A DNA stretch of 12,519 nt, taken from Propionicimonas sp. (lineage in GTDB: Bacteria; Actinomycetota; Actinomycetes; Propionibacteriales; Propionibacteriaceae). A program made the position numbers and the translations under genes. The stretch is taken from contig JAVHXR010000009.1 in the NCBI GenBank assembly GCA_031119515.1, positions 1 to 12,519 of the forward strand, in the 5' to 3' direction. This document shows, piece after piece, positions 1 through 7,750 of the stretch (positions within the stretch are counted from its first letter, which is position 1; every line of letters begins with the position of its first letter). The notes under the pieces were generated by a model that was not told where the DNA came from, did not search any database, and saw nothing but the letters and a program-made list of their open reading frames with translations.

Positions 1-2
1 CC

Positions 3-2216
3 GCCACACCGTCGCCGACGCCGAGTCCGTCCTCCGGCACGCCAACTGCCTCGGTTCCGGCGCCTTCCGACGTCCCGGAACCGTCCACCGACACCGCCGA
101 CGTCGAGGACGACAGCGAGGACGTCCTGCCGGTCTGGATGCTGCTCGGGATCACTGGCCCAGGCGTGATCCTCGCGGGAGCGCTCTGGTGGTCGCTTCGT
201 CGCCGCCGCAGGAACCAGTTCCGCCACCGCCGGCCCGGACGGCGACCCGCCACCATCGAGCCTGAACTGGTCCCCGTCGAACGCAGCATCCACCTCGCCG
301 CGACCACCGGCGCCGACGACCTCGTAGAGCACCTCGACGCTGCACTCAAGACGCTCGCCACCCAGTTGGGCTTCGACGGCCACCCGATGCCGCAGCTCGC
401 CGCCGTCCACCTCAACGACGACGGCATCACCCTCCACCTGGCCGAACCCGTCGCCCAGCTGCCGGCACCGTGGACCGGTGCGGGCTCCGAGTGGCGCCTG
501 GCACCGGCACCCCTCGCTCACCTTGAGCGCTCCGAACAGGCCGCGCCCTTCCCGCTGCTGGTCACCGTGGGCGCCGACAGCGACGGCGGGCTGTGGCTGG
601 TCAACGCCGAACAGTTCGGCACCCTCAGTGTGAGCGGCGATCCCGACTACGTGACTGACCTCGCTCGCTCTGTCACCGCCGAACTGGCTGTGGCTCCCTG
701 GGCCGAGGACGCAAGGGTGGAGTGCATCGGCGTCGCCGGTGAAGTCCAGCCCATCAACGCTGCCCGCATCCGGCACCACGACGAAGCCACCCACGTCGTC
801 GACCTCGTCACTGGTGCGATCGAGCACGCCGAACGCCTTGACGCCACCGAAGCACCCGACACCCCGACCGCCCGTGCCACCGACGCCGACCTCGACACCT
901 GGCCCGCCCACCTGCTGCTCGTCACCCGCAACCACGCCGGACTTGCCGGACCGCTGCGGACGATGGTCGTGCAACGGCCTGGACGCACCGGCACCGCAGT
1001 CGTCCTCGTCGGCACCGACGCCGGCGACGACAGCAACCTCCACCTCAACCTCACCAGCAACGGCAGGCTCGCGATCCCCGAACTCGACCTCGACCTGGTG
1101 CCGGCCGGCATCACCAGCGACGAAGCGGAAGGGTTCGCCCGACTCCTGGTCCAGACCGACACCCTCGCCGACGCACCCATCCAGGTGAACACCTACGCCG
1201 AGCAGGGCTGGGAGAGTCTCGCTGACCAGACCGGCGCCATCCGCAACGACCTCACCTTTCCGCGCGACACACCAGAGGACGCCACCACAACCAGCCTCTT
1301 GCCCGAGGCTGACGACGAGTACATCGACACCGCCGCGACCACCGCCGACGACCTTGTCCGGCTAGCACCCAGGGTGCCCATCGCGACCTCCGCGGCCGTC
1401 GCGGCCGCGGACCCGACCTTGGATGCCGATCTGGCTGACTGGCACGACCCCACCTGCGTCCGGCCCAAGCTGCGGATCCTAGGGCCAGTCGCCGTCGAAC
1501 TCGCCGACGGCGGCGAACCTGCCGTCGTGGGCGCCAGCAAGGGCAGCTTCGTCGAACTGCTCGCCTTCCTCGCCACCCGCACCCGCGGCGCCACCACCCA
1601 ACAGGTCGCCGACGCGATGCGCATCGACCCCGCCCGCGTCCGCAACACGGTCAACCGGCTCCGCGACTGGCTCGGCGAGCACCCCGACAGCAAGCAGCCC
1701 TACGTGCCCCTGATGAGCCGGACCCACGCCACCAAGACCTCCGGAGTCCGCGCCTACGAGCTGCAGGGCGTGCTCGTCGACGCAGACCTGTTCCGCAGAC
1801 TCCGCCTCCGCGGCCAAGCCAAGGGCCCCGCTGGCCTGGACGACCTGCGCACCGCGCTCTCACTCGTCACCGGGGAACCGCTCACCGGCTTCAAGGACAA
1901 CCGCGGCAACTGGGTCTATGACGGCGAGCGCATCGACCAGCAGTACGTCGTTGCGATCGCCGACGTCGCCCACATCGTCGCCACCGCCGAACACCAGGCA
2001 GGCAACCACCTCGCCGCCCGTGAAGCCGCTCTCATCGCGCTCGAGGCCGACCCCTACGGCGAGACTGCCCGGCTCGACTACCGGGCCGCCGGCGGGCCCG
2101 GTCTCGGCGAACCCCCCGACCTGCCGGAGTCGCCGTTCCCCAGCGACGAGGACTGGCCCGAACGCACCCGCGAGATCATCAACCACACGGTCCGAGAGAA
2201 GGCGTCCAGCTCATGA
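3..2216 (+). CDS. Membrane-anchored protein with C-terminal winged-helix/BTAD region (5' end outside window)
   Basis: The frame is open from the first bases, so the gene starts upstream; the in-frame ATG at 138 lies inside the membrane helix and is not its start. Visible order: a Pro/Ser/Thr-rich then acidic linker (3-130), one hydrophobic helix followed by an Arg-rich cytoplasmic stop (about 132-215), a long region without a recognised fold (about 250-1400), then a C-terminal region starting near LRILGPVAVE (about 1465). That region has a helix-turn-helix (TTQQVADAMRIDPARVRNTV, about 1590-1655) and a BTAD-like helical repeat section (about 1840-2090), as in SARP/AfsR-type activators. From memory, actinobacterial conjugative elements carry proteins of this layout with an extracellular LysM domain upstream of the linker; no LysM is visible here. 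The role in the element is inferred, not shown. It may link a cell-wall or membrane signal to transcription, or the DNA-binding-like part may be structural. Confidence 0.85.
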   Translation, partial: ATPSPTPSPSSGTPTASVPAPSDVPEPSTDTADVEDDSEDVLPVWMLLGITGPGVILAGALWWSLRRRRRNQFRHRRPGRRPATIEPELVPVERSIHLAATTGADDLVEHLDAALKTLATQLGFDGHPMPQLAAVHLNDDGITLHLAEPVAQLPAPWTGAGSEWRLAPAPLAHLERSEQAAPFPLLVTVGADSDGGLWLVNAEQFGTLSVSGDPDYVTDLARSVTAELAVAPWAEDARVECIGVAGEVQPINAARIRHHDEATHVVDLVTGAIEHAERLDATEAPDTPTARATDADLDTWPAHLLLVTRNHAGLAGPLRTMVVQRPGRTGTAVVLVGTDAGDDSNLHLNLTSNGRLAIPELDLDLVPAGITSDEAEGFARLLVQTDTLADAPIQVNTYAEQGWESLADQTGAIRNDLTFPRDTPEDATTTSLLPEADDEYIDTAATTADDLVRLAPRVPIATSAAVAAADPTLDADLADWHDPTCVRPKLRILGPVAVELADGGEPAVVGASKGSFVELLAFLATRTRGATTQQVADAMRIDPARVRNTVNRLRDWLGEHPDSKQPYVPLMSRTHATKTSGVRAYELQGVLVDADLFRRLRLRGQAKGPAGLDDLRTALSLVTGEPLTGFKDNRGNWVYDGERIDQQYVVAIADVAHIVATAEHQAGNHLAAREAALIALEADPYGETARLDYRAAGGPGLGEPPDLPESPFPSDEDWPERTREIINHTVREKASSS

Positions 2217-2293
2217 CGTGGCTCGTTCCGTCCGCCGCGCCCGCCGCGGTTCCCACCGCGGTCACGCCAAGCCTCGTCCCATGCCTGCCGTGA
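2213..2293 (+). CDS. Possible 26-residue linker ORF coupling its neighbours
   Basis: This small ORF starts at the ATG of an ATGA overlap with the stop of the preceding membrane/BTAD gene and ends at a TGA inside GTGA, which supplies the GTG start of the next gene. A purine-rich GAGAAGG lies about 10 bases upstream of its ATG. By my count 21 of its 25 sense codons end in G or C, as expected for a translated frame here. The peptide is hydrophobic and rich in Ala, Pro and Val, without a recognisable motif. It may be a real small protein or only a device that carries ribosomes to the next gene. The alternative is that the next gene starts at the GTG at 2218 and this frame is chance. Confidence 0.35.
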   Translation: MTWLVPSAAPAAVPTAVTPSLVPCLP

Positions 2294-2556
2294 CGCAGCA
2301 ACCAGACGATCCGGTGCGTCTCCAGATCTTCGATGTCGCAGCGCAGCCACCGGAGCTGCTCTTCCAGACGGACTGCACCACGGGCACGATCGAGTCCGTG
2401 GCCAAGCAATGGGTTCGCGGCTGGGAGGCCGAGCGACTGCCCCGCCTGGAGCCGGTGATCCGCAATGCACTCGGCTGCGGCCGACCAGAATCAGGGTTTG
2501 CCGTACTTCTCAACAACCCGAACAAACTCGCGTTCTACGCCACGTGGGCCGACTGA
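2290..2556 (+). CDS. Small hypothetical protein, 88 residues
   Basis: I do not recognise this family. The product begins MTQQPDDPVRLQIFDVAAQP and ends FYATWAD; it looks like a compact alpha/beta domain with alternating hydrophobic strands at both ends and a helical, charged middle. GTG 2290 is preferred because it forms a GTGA overlap with the small ORF before it and gives a natural Thr-Gln start. ATG 2281 (91 residues) and GTG 2218 (112 residues) are in the same frame, but the 2218 start would add an Arg-rich tract unlike the rest. No clear ribosome binding site precedes 2281 or 2290, which fits translational coupling. It is probably the last gene of the left backbone transcript, followed by a hairpin. 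Confidence 0.6.
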   Translation: MTQQPDDPVRLQIFDVAAQPPELLFQTDCTTGTIESVAKQWVRGWEAERLPRLEPVIRNALGCGRPESGFAVLLNNPNKLAFYATWAD

Positions 2557-2587
2557 GGAACCCTCGCCTCGAGGCGCTCACCCCCCG

Positions 2588-2612
2588 ACGCCGCCGGATG
2601 ATGCGGCGGCGT
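2588..2612 (+). terminator. GC-rich hairpin, possible intrinsic terminator
   Basis: ACGCCGCCG (2588-2596) is the exact reverse complement of CGGCGGCGT (2604-2612), giving a 9-bp stem with a 7-base loop about 30 bases after the stop of the 88-residue gene. There is no T-tract behind it, which is common for actinobacterial terminators. The hairpin includes the GTG at 2611, the most upstream possible start in the qatA frame, which argues against that start. Confidence 0.5.
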
Positions 2613-2672
2613 GGCGCCTACGGCTATTGCTGGATTAGGCGTGCCGCATGCGGAAGTGTCTGGTCGTGCCAC

Positions 2673-2688
2673 TAGCGTCGAGGATGTG
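2673..2688 (+). promoter_or_regulatory. Possible -10 element (TAGCGT) for a leaderless qatA transcript
   Basis: TAGCGT at 2673-2678 fits the actinobacterial TANNNT -10 pattern and lies 7 bases before GTG 2686. This is the spacing expected when transcription starts at or next to the start codon. No convincing -35 is seen, which is usual for such promoters. The purine stretch GAGGAT touches the GTG, so it is too close to act as a ribosome binding site. This is a pattern match only. Confidence 0.35.
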
Positions 2689-4581
2689 ACTGAACCAGCC
2701 GTCGAGAGCTCAGGGTTTCCGCTCTGGTCCGACGAACCAGCGACCCAGGATCTGCTGGCCTTCCGCGCTGTGGCGGAGACCGCAGCGGACGCAATCTTCG
2801 ATGACGCCCTGGACCCTGTTGCGATCGGACTCTCCGGTGCGTGGGGTAGCGGCAAGACCAGCGTGCTTGAACTGATCAAGGCCGAGATCACCGAGCGGTC
2901 CAAGACCGCTGTTGGCGGGGTCTTGGTGGTTCCGACCCAGCCTTGGCGTTACGACCCGACGGTCGGTCCCAAGGAGAGCCTTATCGCAGAGGTTCTCGGC
3001 GCTCTGAGCAAGGAGTTCAAGGCTGAGGACCCAGTCGGCAAGCATGGCCTGGATGCTTTCAAGAAGCTCGTCCGCAAGGTCAACTGGTCGAAGGCTGTCA
3101 AGATGGCAGCCCGGACTGCCTTGACGATGCAGCTTCCCGACATCGATGACGTCTTCGGGTTGGTCAGCGATGACCCGGAGAGGCTCGACACCGACAAGGG
3201 GATGGTCGAGTTCCGGGACGAGTTCGAGGCACTCCTTGCCGATCCATCTCTGGCACACCTGTCACGGGTGGTCGGGCTCGTTGACGATCTTGATCGTTGC
3301 CTGCCGGACACTGTGGTTGAGACTCTCGAAGCTATCCGGCTCTTCCTGTCCGCCAAGGGGATGTCATTTGTCATTGCTGCGGACGAGGACCGCGTCGCTG
3401 AAGCCATCCAGCAGAAGTTCAGGACCGCGGAGGCGAATGGTGAAGAGGAGGATCCCGCCAAGCTCTACCTACACAAGATTGTTCAGACGACGATCCCACT
3501 GCCTGCTCTGAGCCGCTTCGACACCGAGGCCTACCTCTTCCTTCTTCTGGCGAAGGGGGATCTCGAACTTGACGCATACGTCGAGGTCGTCGCCAAGTGT
3601 GACGAGCTGCGGCTCGACAGCGGCAGTCTCGACGGCATTGAGGTCGAGGACGGCGGTCACCTCGCTGGTCACTTGGTTACTGCGGCACGGCTCACCCCGA
3701 TTTTGTATGAGAAGTTCCACGGCAACCCGCGACGGATCAAGCGGTTCCTCAATGACCTGAATGTCCGTCAAGCTGTGGCGAGCCGACGCGGCTTCCAGCT
3801 GAAGCCCGACGAGGTTGCCAAGCTCATGGTGCTGGAGCGCATCCTCACTGATGACTTCCGCACTGTCCTCGATTGGCTGGCTTCCAATCAGCTTCGCGAC
3901 AAGCTCGACGCCCTCGAGATCGCCGCCAACGGTCCCGCTGAGCCGGTGTCCGACGAGGCAACTGATGAAGCCAATGAGGTACCCGCAAAGGGCCGCAGGC
4001 CAGCCAAGCCGAGTGGTCACGAGCGGGAGACGAAGCCCGCGAACGAGGATGCGTTCAGTGACACCCTTCGTCGCTGGGCGAAGCTCCCTCCTATTCTCGA
4101 CGCATCGGCTATCTCTGGCTATCTCTACCTAGCTGCTTCGTTCGCCAAGATCGAGGTCATCGACACCGGACTGCCGGAGCGGCTTCGCGACCTTGCTGTC
4201 GCACTCACCTCAAGCCTCAAGCTCGACCGTGCAGGCGTAACCGACCAAACGCTCAAGGCACTACCTGATTCGGACGCCCAGGCTCTCGTTGGGTACCTCG
4301 GACGTCGTACTCGTGACCAGCCAAGTATTCAGAGGTTCACAGTCGACAGCCTGCTCCGTCTTGCCGACCAGCAGCCCACTACCGTGCCTAACGTCGTGGC
4401 GGCGCTAAGGAGCCTCCCCGCCAATGATCTGGAGTTCGCAACGACCATCAAGCTCCGACCGCTCGACCAGTCGACCTACAGGCCTGTTCTGGAGACATGG
4501 AAGGCCGGAACCATCGACGAGCAGTTGCTGAACTCGATCGCCATCGTCGAGGCTGAATGGAGTGCCAGCAATGGGAACTAG
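2686..4581 (+). CDS. qatA: QatA, KAP-family P-loop ATPase of the Qat antiphage system
   Basis: Predicted ATPase of the four-gene Qat defence system. Residues are numbered from GTG 2686 (631 residues). Walker A is GAWGSGKT (51-58), followed by the QPWRYD segment (85-90). Walker B is VVGLVDDLDRC (195-205), and GNPRRIKRFLNDL (346-358) is typical of KAP NTPases. A charged, Pro-rich linker at about 415-455 separates the ATPase core from a helical C-terminal part. KAP proteins are often membrane-associated, but I see no convincing membrane helix here. GTG 2686 is chosen because the product then begins MTEPAV shortly before the conserved FPLWSDEPA, and because the start at 2611 lies in a hairpin; GTG 2641 and 2656 remain possible. 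The 3' end overlaps qatB by 11 bases. Third positions are less G/C-rich than in the flanking backbone genes, as expected for transferred cargo. The ATPase's trigger and action in Qat are not readable from the sequence. Confidence 0.92.
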   Translation: MTEPAVESSGFPLWSDEPATQDLLAFRAVAETAADAIFDDALDPVAIGLSGAWGSGKTSVLELIKAEITERSKTAVGGVLVVPTQPWRYDPTVGPKESLIAEVLGALSKEFKAEDPVGKHGLDAFKKLVRKVNWSKAVKMAARTALTMQLPDIDDVFGLVSDDPERLDTDKGMVEFRDEFEALLADPSLAHLSRVVGLVDDLDRCLPDTVVETLEAIRLFLSAKGMSFVIAADEDRVAEAIQQKFRTAEANGEEEDPAKLYLHKIVQTTIPLPALSRFDTEAYLFLLLAKGDLELDAYVEVVAKCDELRLDSGSLDGIEVEDGGHLAGHLVTAARLTPILYEKFHGNPRRIKRFLNDLNVRQAVASRRGFQLKPDEVAKLMVLERILTDDFRTVLDWLASNQLRDKLDALEIAANGPAEPVSDEATDEANEVPAKGRRPAKPSGHERETKPANEDAFSDTLRRWAKLPPILDASAISGYLYLAASFAKIEVIDTGLPERLRDLAVALTSSLKLDRAGVTDQTLKALPDSDAQALVGYLGRRTRDQPSIQRFTVDSLLRLADQQPTTVPNVVAALRSLPANDLEFATTIKLRPLDQSTYRPVLETWKAGTIDEQLLNSIAIVEAEWSASNGN

Positions 4582-5404
4582 CGGCTCCTTCGGTGGAAGC
4601 GGCGGCAAGGACGCTCGCGATCTTCGCGACAACATCGCTGACTGGCTTGATGGCCCTGGTGAGGCGACACCCGTTGGTGGCGATACCGAAGGTAACGGCA
4701 GTCCAGCTGACCCGTCGGCCCCACGTCCTCCAGATCAGCGACCGCAGATCGATCTCGGTCCGGCTCTCCGCGTCTTACTGCGCCCTCGTGGACGAGGAGG
4801 CGGTGCCGACGGCCCCGGTGGCGGCGGTGGCGGAGCCAGGAGCGGCGGTGCAGGCAGCCGCACCTACGGTGGGGCGTCTCGATCGGCCGGCCGGGTGTCG
4901 AAGGCGGCGGGGCGTGCAGGACACCTGGCACTGGCTTACTCGTCCGGAAACCGTGAGGCACTGCGGGAGGCCGGACTCGACTACGACGAGCTTCGGGCGC
5001 TGGGCGATCCGGTCGCCATTGGCCTCAAGATCATCGAGGCCGCTTTTCAAGCCCAGTCTGACAGCACTGTTGCCGATGCCGAGGAACGTGACATTGTCGC
5101 TGGCGTCGTTGAGTGGATTCTGGAACAACCAGCAGGTCACCCACCAACCCCGGAAGAGGTAGTTCGGAAGTCAATCGAGACGACCATCGCAGAGACAGCA
5201 CTGACTGAGGTCTCTGCCACTGTCTACGCGAAGACGTCCAGCCCTGAGAAGCGACGCAGCATTGAGCGACAGATCCGTGATGTCGCCGCCGAACTCGCAG
5301 CTCAGGCCACACTCACCCCGACCGGCGCCACCGAACCTGAGATGGCTAGGGCAATCGAGGGTGGCATCCGAGATATCGGCAAGATCTTCGGAGTCAAGTC
5401 ATGA
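4571..5404 (+). CDS. qatB: QatB, Qat system protein of unknown fold
   Basis: Assigned by position between qatA and qatC and by its MGTSGSF start, which matches the MGTS-type start I recall for QatB proteins. ATG 4571 is preferred over GTG 4562 because GGAG lies 8 bases upstream and because it puts glycine at position 2. The product has 277 residues: a short helix (DARDLRDNIADWLD), a Pro-rich stretch, a low-complexity Gly/Arg/Ser tract (about 75-105), then a helical C-terminal two thirds. No catalytic motif is visible. It overlaps qatA by 11 bases and qatC by 4 (ATGA). Work I recall on QueC-like defence enzymes reports attachment of a 7-deazaguanine base to an N-terminal glycine of a partner protein, including QatB; the exposed Gly2 fits that, but this is inference for this copy. 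Confidence 0.85.
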   Translation: MGTSGSFGGSGGKDARDLRDNIADWLDGPGEATPVGGDTEGNGSPADPSAPRPPDQRPQIDLGPALRVLLRPRGRGGGADGPGGGGGGARSGGAGSRTYGGASRSAGRVSKAAGRAGHLALAYSSGNREALREAGLDYDELRALGDPVAIGLKIIEAAFQAQSDSTVADAEERDIVAGVVEWILEQPAGHPPTPEEVVRKSIETTIAETALTEVSATVYAKTSSPEKRRSIERQIRDVAAELAAQATLTPTGATEPEMARAIEGGIRDIGKIFGVKS

Positions 5405-6699
5405 CCCGGCTGTTGCTCACAATCTCCGAGGCGGACGCAAACGCCGCACTCGAGAGCAGCGCATTTGATGAGGTGTTCTTCTGGACTCGTGGCGGGCGCT
5501 CCACTTTCGTCGGGACGCTTGATCCGCATCTGTCGACGCTCGGCGTCGTGAACCCACGCAACATTGACCTCGTCCGGATCGCGCTGGCGGTCCTCGCGTC
5601 CGATCGATCCGTGCTCCGTGAGGGTGGCGGCTCAAGCTGGAACGCGCGGGAGTTCGACCTCACCGTGCAGGTCACTGATCCTGACGCCTGGGCGATGCAG
5701 GCCGATCGGCTCGGCCGGATCATCGGTTTCCTGTCAGGCGACCGCTGGACGTTCCGGTTCACACAGGCGCCTCCCGTGGGAGAGACGAGGCTACTCGTGG
5801 ATGAGCAACGCCACGACCGAACCGTGCTTCTCAGTGGCGGGGCCGACTCCGCCGCCGGCGCACTGGCATCGGCGTTGGAACTCGGCGAGGGCCGCTCGCA
5901 GTCTCTCGTGTCGCACTTCAGTTCCACTGCAATCTCGCCTGTCCAACAGCGAGTCGCGAAGGCGATAGAGGGCCTCGCTCCAGGTGTTCAGCAGGCTCAT
6001 CGCCAGTTCCGCTTGAGCCGTCGCGCGAAGCGTCTGGACACAACCTGGTTCCGTGATGAGCCGTCGACCCGCTCGCGCTCGCTGCTGTTTCTGGCACTTG
6101 GACTCGCCGTAGCAGAACGTGCCGGTTCACCGCTCTGGATCGCCGAGAACGGCTTCGCTTCACTGAACCCGCCGCTTGGTCCGGACCGTCGCGGGAGCCT
6201 GTCTACACACACGACCCACCCACGGTTCCTGCACGAGCTGGCTGATCTCATGAAGGACGTCGGCGGGCATGGCCTGATCGAGAACCCGTTCGCAACCCTG
6301 ACCAAGGGCGACATGTTTCGGCGAGTAGCAAATGCCGTTGGCGTCGATGCTGCATCGACCTATCTCAGCGAAACCAACTCGTGCTCACACACCGACGCTC
6401 GATTCAGCGGAGTGGTCGGAGCCTCCTGTGGCGTCTGCTTTGGCTGCCTCGTACGTCGAGCCGCGTTCGTCGCGTCTGAAGTCCCCGACAAGACCACCTA
6501 CCTCGTCAACGACACGAGTGGTCGGTTCGATGCCTTCATCCAGCAGAAGTCGGTCGTCGAACCGATGCGTGACTTTGCCGATCGCGGAATCCGCCTGCGT
6601 GATGTCATGGCGATGTCTCTGCCTCCTGGGTACGCCGCTCAGGATGCCCTTGCCCTAACACAGCGGGGAGTCGAGGAACTCCGGAGTTTGTTCACGTGA
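5401..6699 (+). CDS. qatC: QatC, QueC-like ATP pyrophosphatase of the Qat system
   Basis: A 432-residue QueC-like enzyme. The PP-loop is SGGADS (145-150, in VLLSGGADSAAGAL). RSRSLLFLALG (224-234) and ENGFASLNPPLGPDR (249-263) are QueC-like core segments. Four cysteines, C328, C343, C346 and C349 (the last three in CGVCFGC), match the zinc-binding Cys set of QueC. Canonical QueC makes preQ0 from carboxy-deazaguanine with ATP and ammonia in queuosine biosynthesis. Here there are no queuosine neighbours, and the protein is much longer than the roughly 230 residues of QueC, with about 140 extra N-terminal residues. Within Qat a related adenylation reaction on QatB is plausible but inferred. The start ATG forms ATGA with the qatB stop, and the stop forms GTGA with the qatD start. 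Confidence 0.92.
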   Translation: MTRLLLTISEADANAALESSAFDEVFFWTRGGRSTFVGTLDPHLSTLGVVNPRNIDLVRIALAVLASDRSVLREGGGSSWNAREFDLTVQVTDPDAWAMQADRLGRIIGFLSGDRWTFRFTQAPPVGETRLLVDEQRHDRTVLLSGGADSAAGALASALELGEGRSQSLVSHFSSTAISPVQQRVAKAIEGLAPGVQQAHRQFRLSRRAKRLDTTWFRDEPSTRSRSLLFLALGLAVAERAGSPLWIAENGFASLNPPLGPDRRGSLSTHTTHPRFLHELADLMKDVGGHGLIENPFATLTKGDMFRRVANAVGVDAASTYLSETNSCSHTDARFSGVVGASCGVCFGCLVRRAAFVASEVPDKTTYLVNDTSGRFDAFIQQKSVVEPMRDFADRGIRLRDVMAMSLPPGYAAQDALALTQRGVEELRSLFT

Positions 6700-7478
6700 G
6701 CAGGCAACTCCCCTCCCTGGATCTCCATGCACACATCGACCCCAAGGCGCGCCCCGGGGACCTGGAGCGCCTTGGTGCGGTTGTCTTCGCGGCCACTAGA
6801 TCCCTCGACGAGTTCGAGTCCGTCCTGGGTCGGCGCGACCAGGTGACCGTCTGGGGTCTGGGTTGCCACCCAGGCATTCCCAACGCCCAGAGTGCTTACG
6901 ACCCTGCCAGGTTCGCTGAACTCCTTGCATCCACGGCGTACGTCAGCGAGGTAGGCGTAGACCGACATTCGAAAGTGGCGTTGGGCGCGCAGACGGAGGT
7001 GCTCGCGTCGGTCCTTGACTGCCTGCAGACCACACCGCGGATCACGTCCATCCACAGCTCAGGAGCACCGAACACGGTACTCGACGCACTCGATGGTCGC
7101 TCAGCCAGGGGCGCAGTACTGCACTGGTGGCGGGGTAGCGCGATACAGACCAGGCGGGCAATAGAACTCGGATGCAGGTTCTCGGTCAACGCAGCTGGCA
7201 TGAAGTACGCAGCCGACATCGCCAGGATCCCGCTCGATCGGATCCTCACCGAGACGGACCACCCAGCTGGCGACCGAGGCTCATCCCTACCGAGACAACC
7301 TGGCGCGGTTGGTGACGTCGAGTCGGCATTAGCGGCCATCTACGGGATCACCAGTGCGGCGGTCCGTCAGCAGGTCTGGTCGAACCTAGTCCGGCTGGTC
7401 GATGAGGTTAACGTTGACGAACTGCTTCCAGTGCCGGTGCGACGGATGCTGGCGGCAGTGCGTGGAGGTGCTGCCTAG
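6696..7478 (+). CDS. qatD: QatD, TatD-like metal-dependent nuclease of the Qat system
   Basis: A 260-residue TatD-family amidohydrolase-fold protein. The metal ligands expected for TatD are all present: H11 and H13 in LDLHAHID, E85 in SEVGVD, H120 in SIHSSG, H143 in LHWWRGS and D188 in TETDHP. The GCHPG turn (57-60) is also typical. TatD enzymes are metal-dependent DNases; in Qat the protein is the presumed nuclease or hydrolase effector, with an unknown substrate. The start is GTG 6696, overlapping the qatC TGA by 4 bases, so translation is probably coupled. The intact active-site set suggests a functional gene. It is the last clear gene of the operon; a short doubtful ORF follows two bases after its stop. 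Confidence 0.92.
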   Translation: MSRQLPSLDLHAHIDPKARPGDLERLGAVVFAATRSLDEFESVLGRRDQVTVWGLGCHPGIPNAQSAYDPARFAELLASTAYVSEVGVDRHSKVALGAQTEVLASVLDCLQTTPRITSIHSSGAPNTVLDALDGRSARGAVLHWWRGSAIQTRRAIELGCRFSVNAAGMKYAADIARIPLDRILTETDHPAGDRGSSLPRQPGAVGDVESALAAIYGITSAAVRQQVWSNLVRLVDEVNVDELLPVPVRRMLAAVRGGAA

Positions 7479-7480
7479 CC

Positions 7481-7750
7481 GTGACCGCACGAAGCTACTT
7501 GCTCAGCTTCCGAGGTGGTCTCGACAGGCTCGCTCTTCTGACCGGGGGAGCAGCGACGGTGGTGCGACAGATCACGCGCAGGAGGATCGCCGGCGTTCGG
7601 GGGGCTCCAGTTCTCAGTGGGCGGACTCATCGGCGTGAGGTTCATCATCCTCGAGGTCGACCGAGGAGTCGCTGCCTTCCGGCTCCATCATCCGCTGCGG
7701 GGGGTAGCTGGGTTCAGCAGGCGCCGCCGAGATCTCCACGGGCTCCATGA
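7481..7750 (+). CDS. Doubtful 89-residue ORF behind qatD
   Basis: A GTG lies two bases after the qatD stop with GGAGGTG about 10 bases upstream, a good ribosome binding site. The first 35 or so residues (MTARSYLLSFRGG onward) look like ordinary protein, but from about residue 45 the product turns Arg/Pro/His-rich, as a shadow frame would. Its 3' half runs antisense through the end of the convergent minus-strand gene (stop at 7614). It may be a short operon tail, a truncated fifth gene, or chance. I recognise no family. Confidence 0.22.
   Translation: MTARSYLLSFRGGLDRLALLTGGAATVVRQITRRRIAGVRGAPVLSGRTHRREVHHPRGRPRSRCLPAPSSAAGGSWVQQAPPRSPRAP

Noticed and set aside
2611..2685. Extended N-terminus of qatA from GTG 2611.
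   Set aside because: The start lies in the 3' arm of a 9-bp hairpin with no ribosome binding site, and the 25 extra residues do not look like part of the ATPase.
4557..5162. 201-residue plus-strand ORF overlapping qatB in another frame.
   Set aside because: The qatB frame has the ribosome binding site, the MGTS start and the ATGA link to qatC; this frame has none of these.
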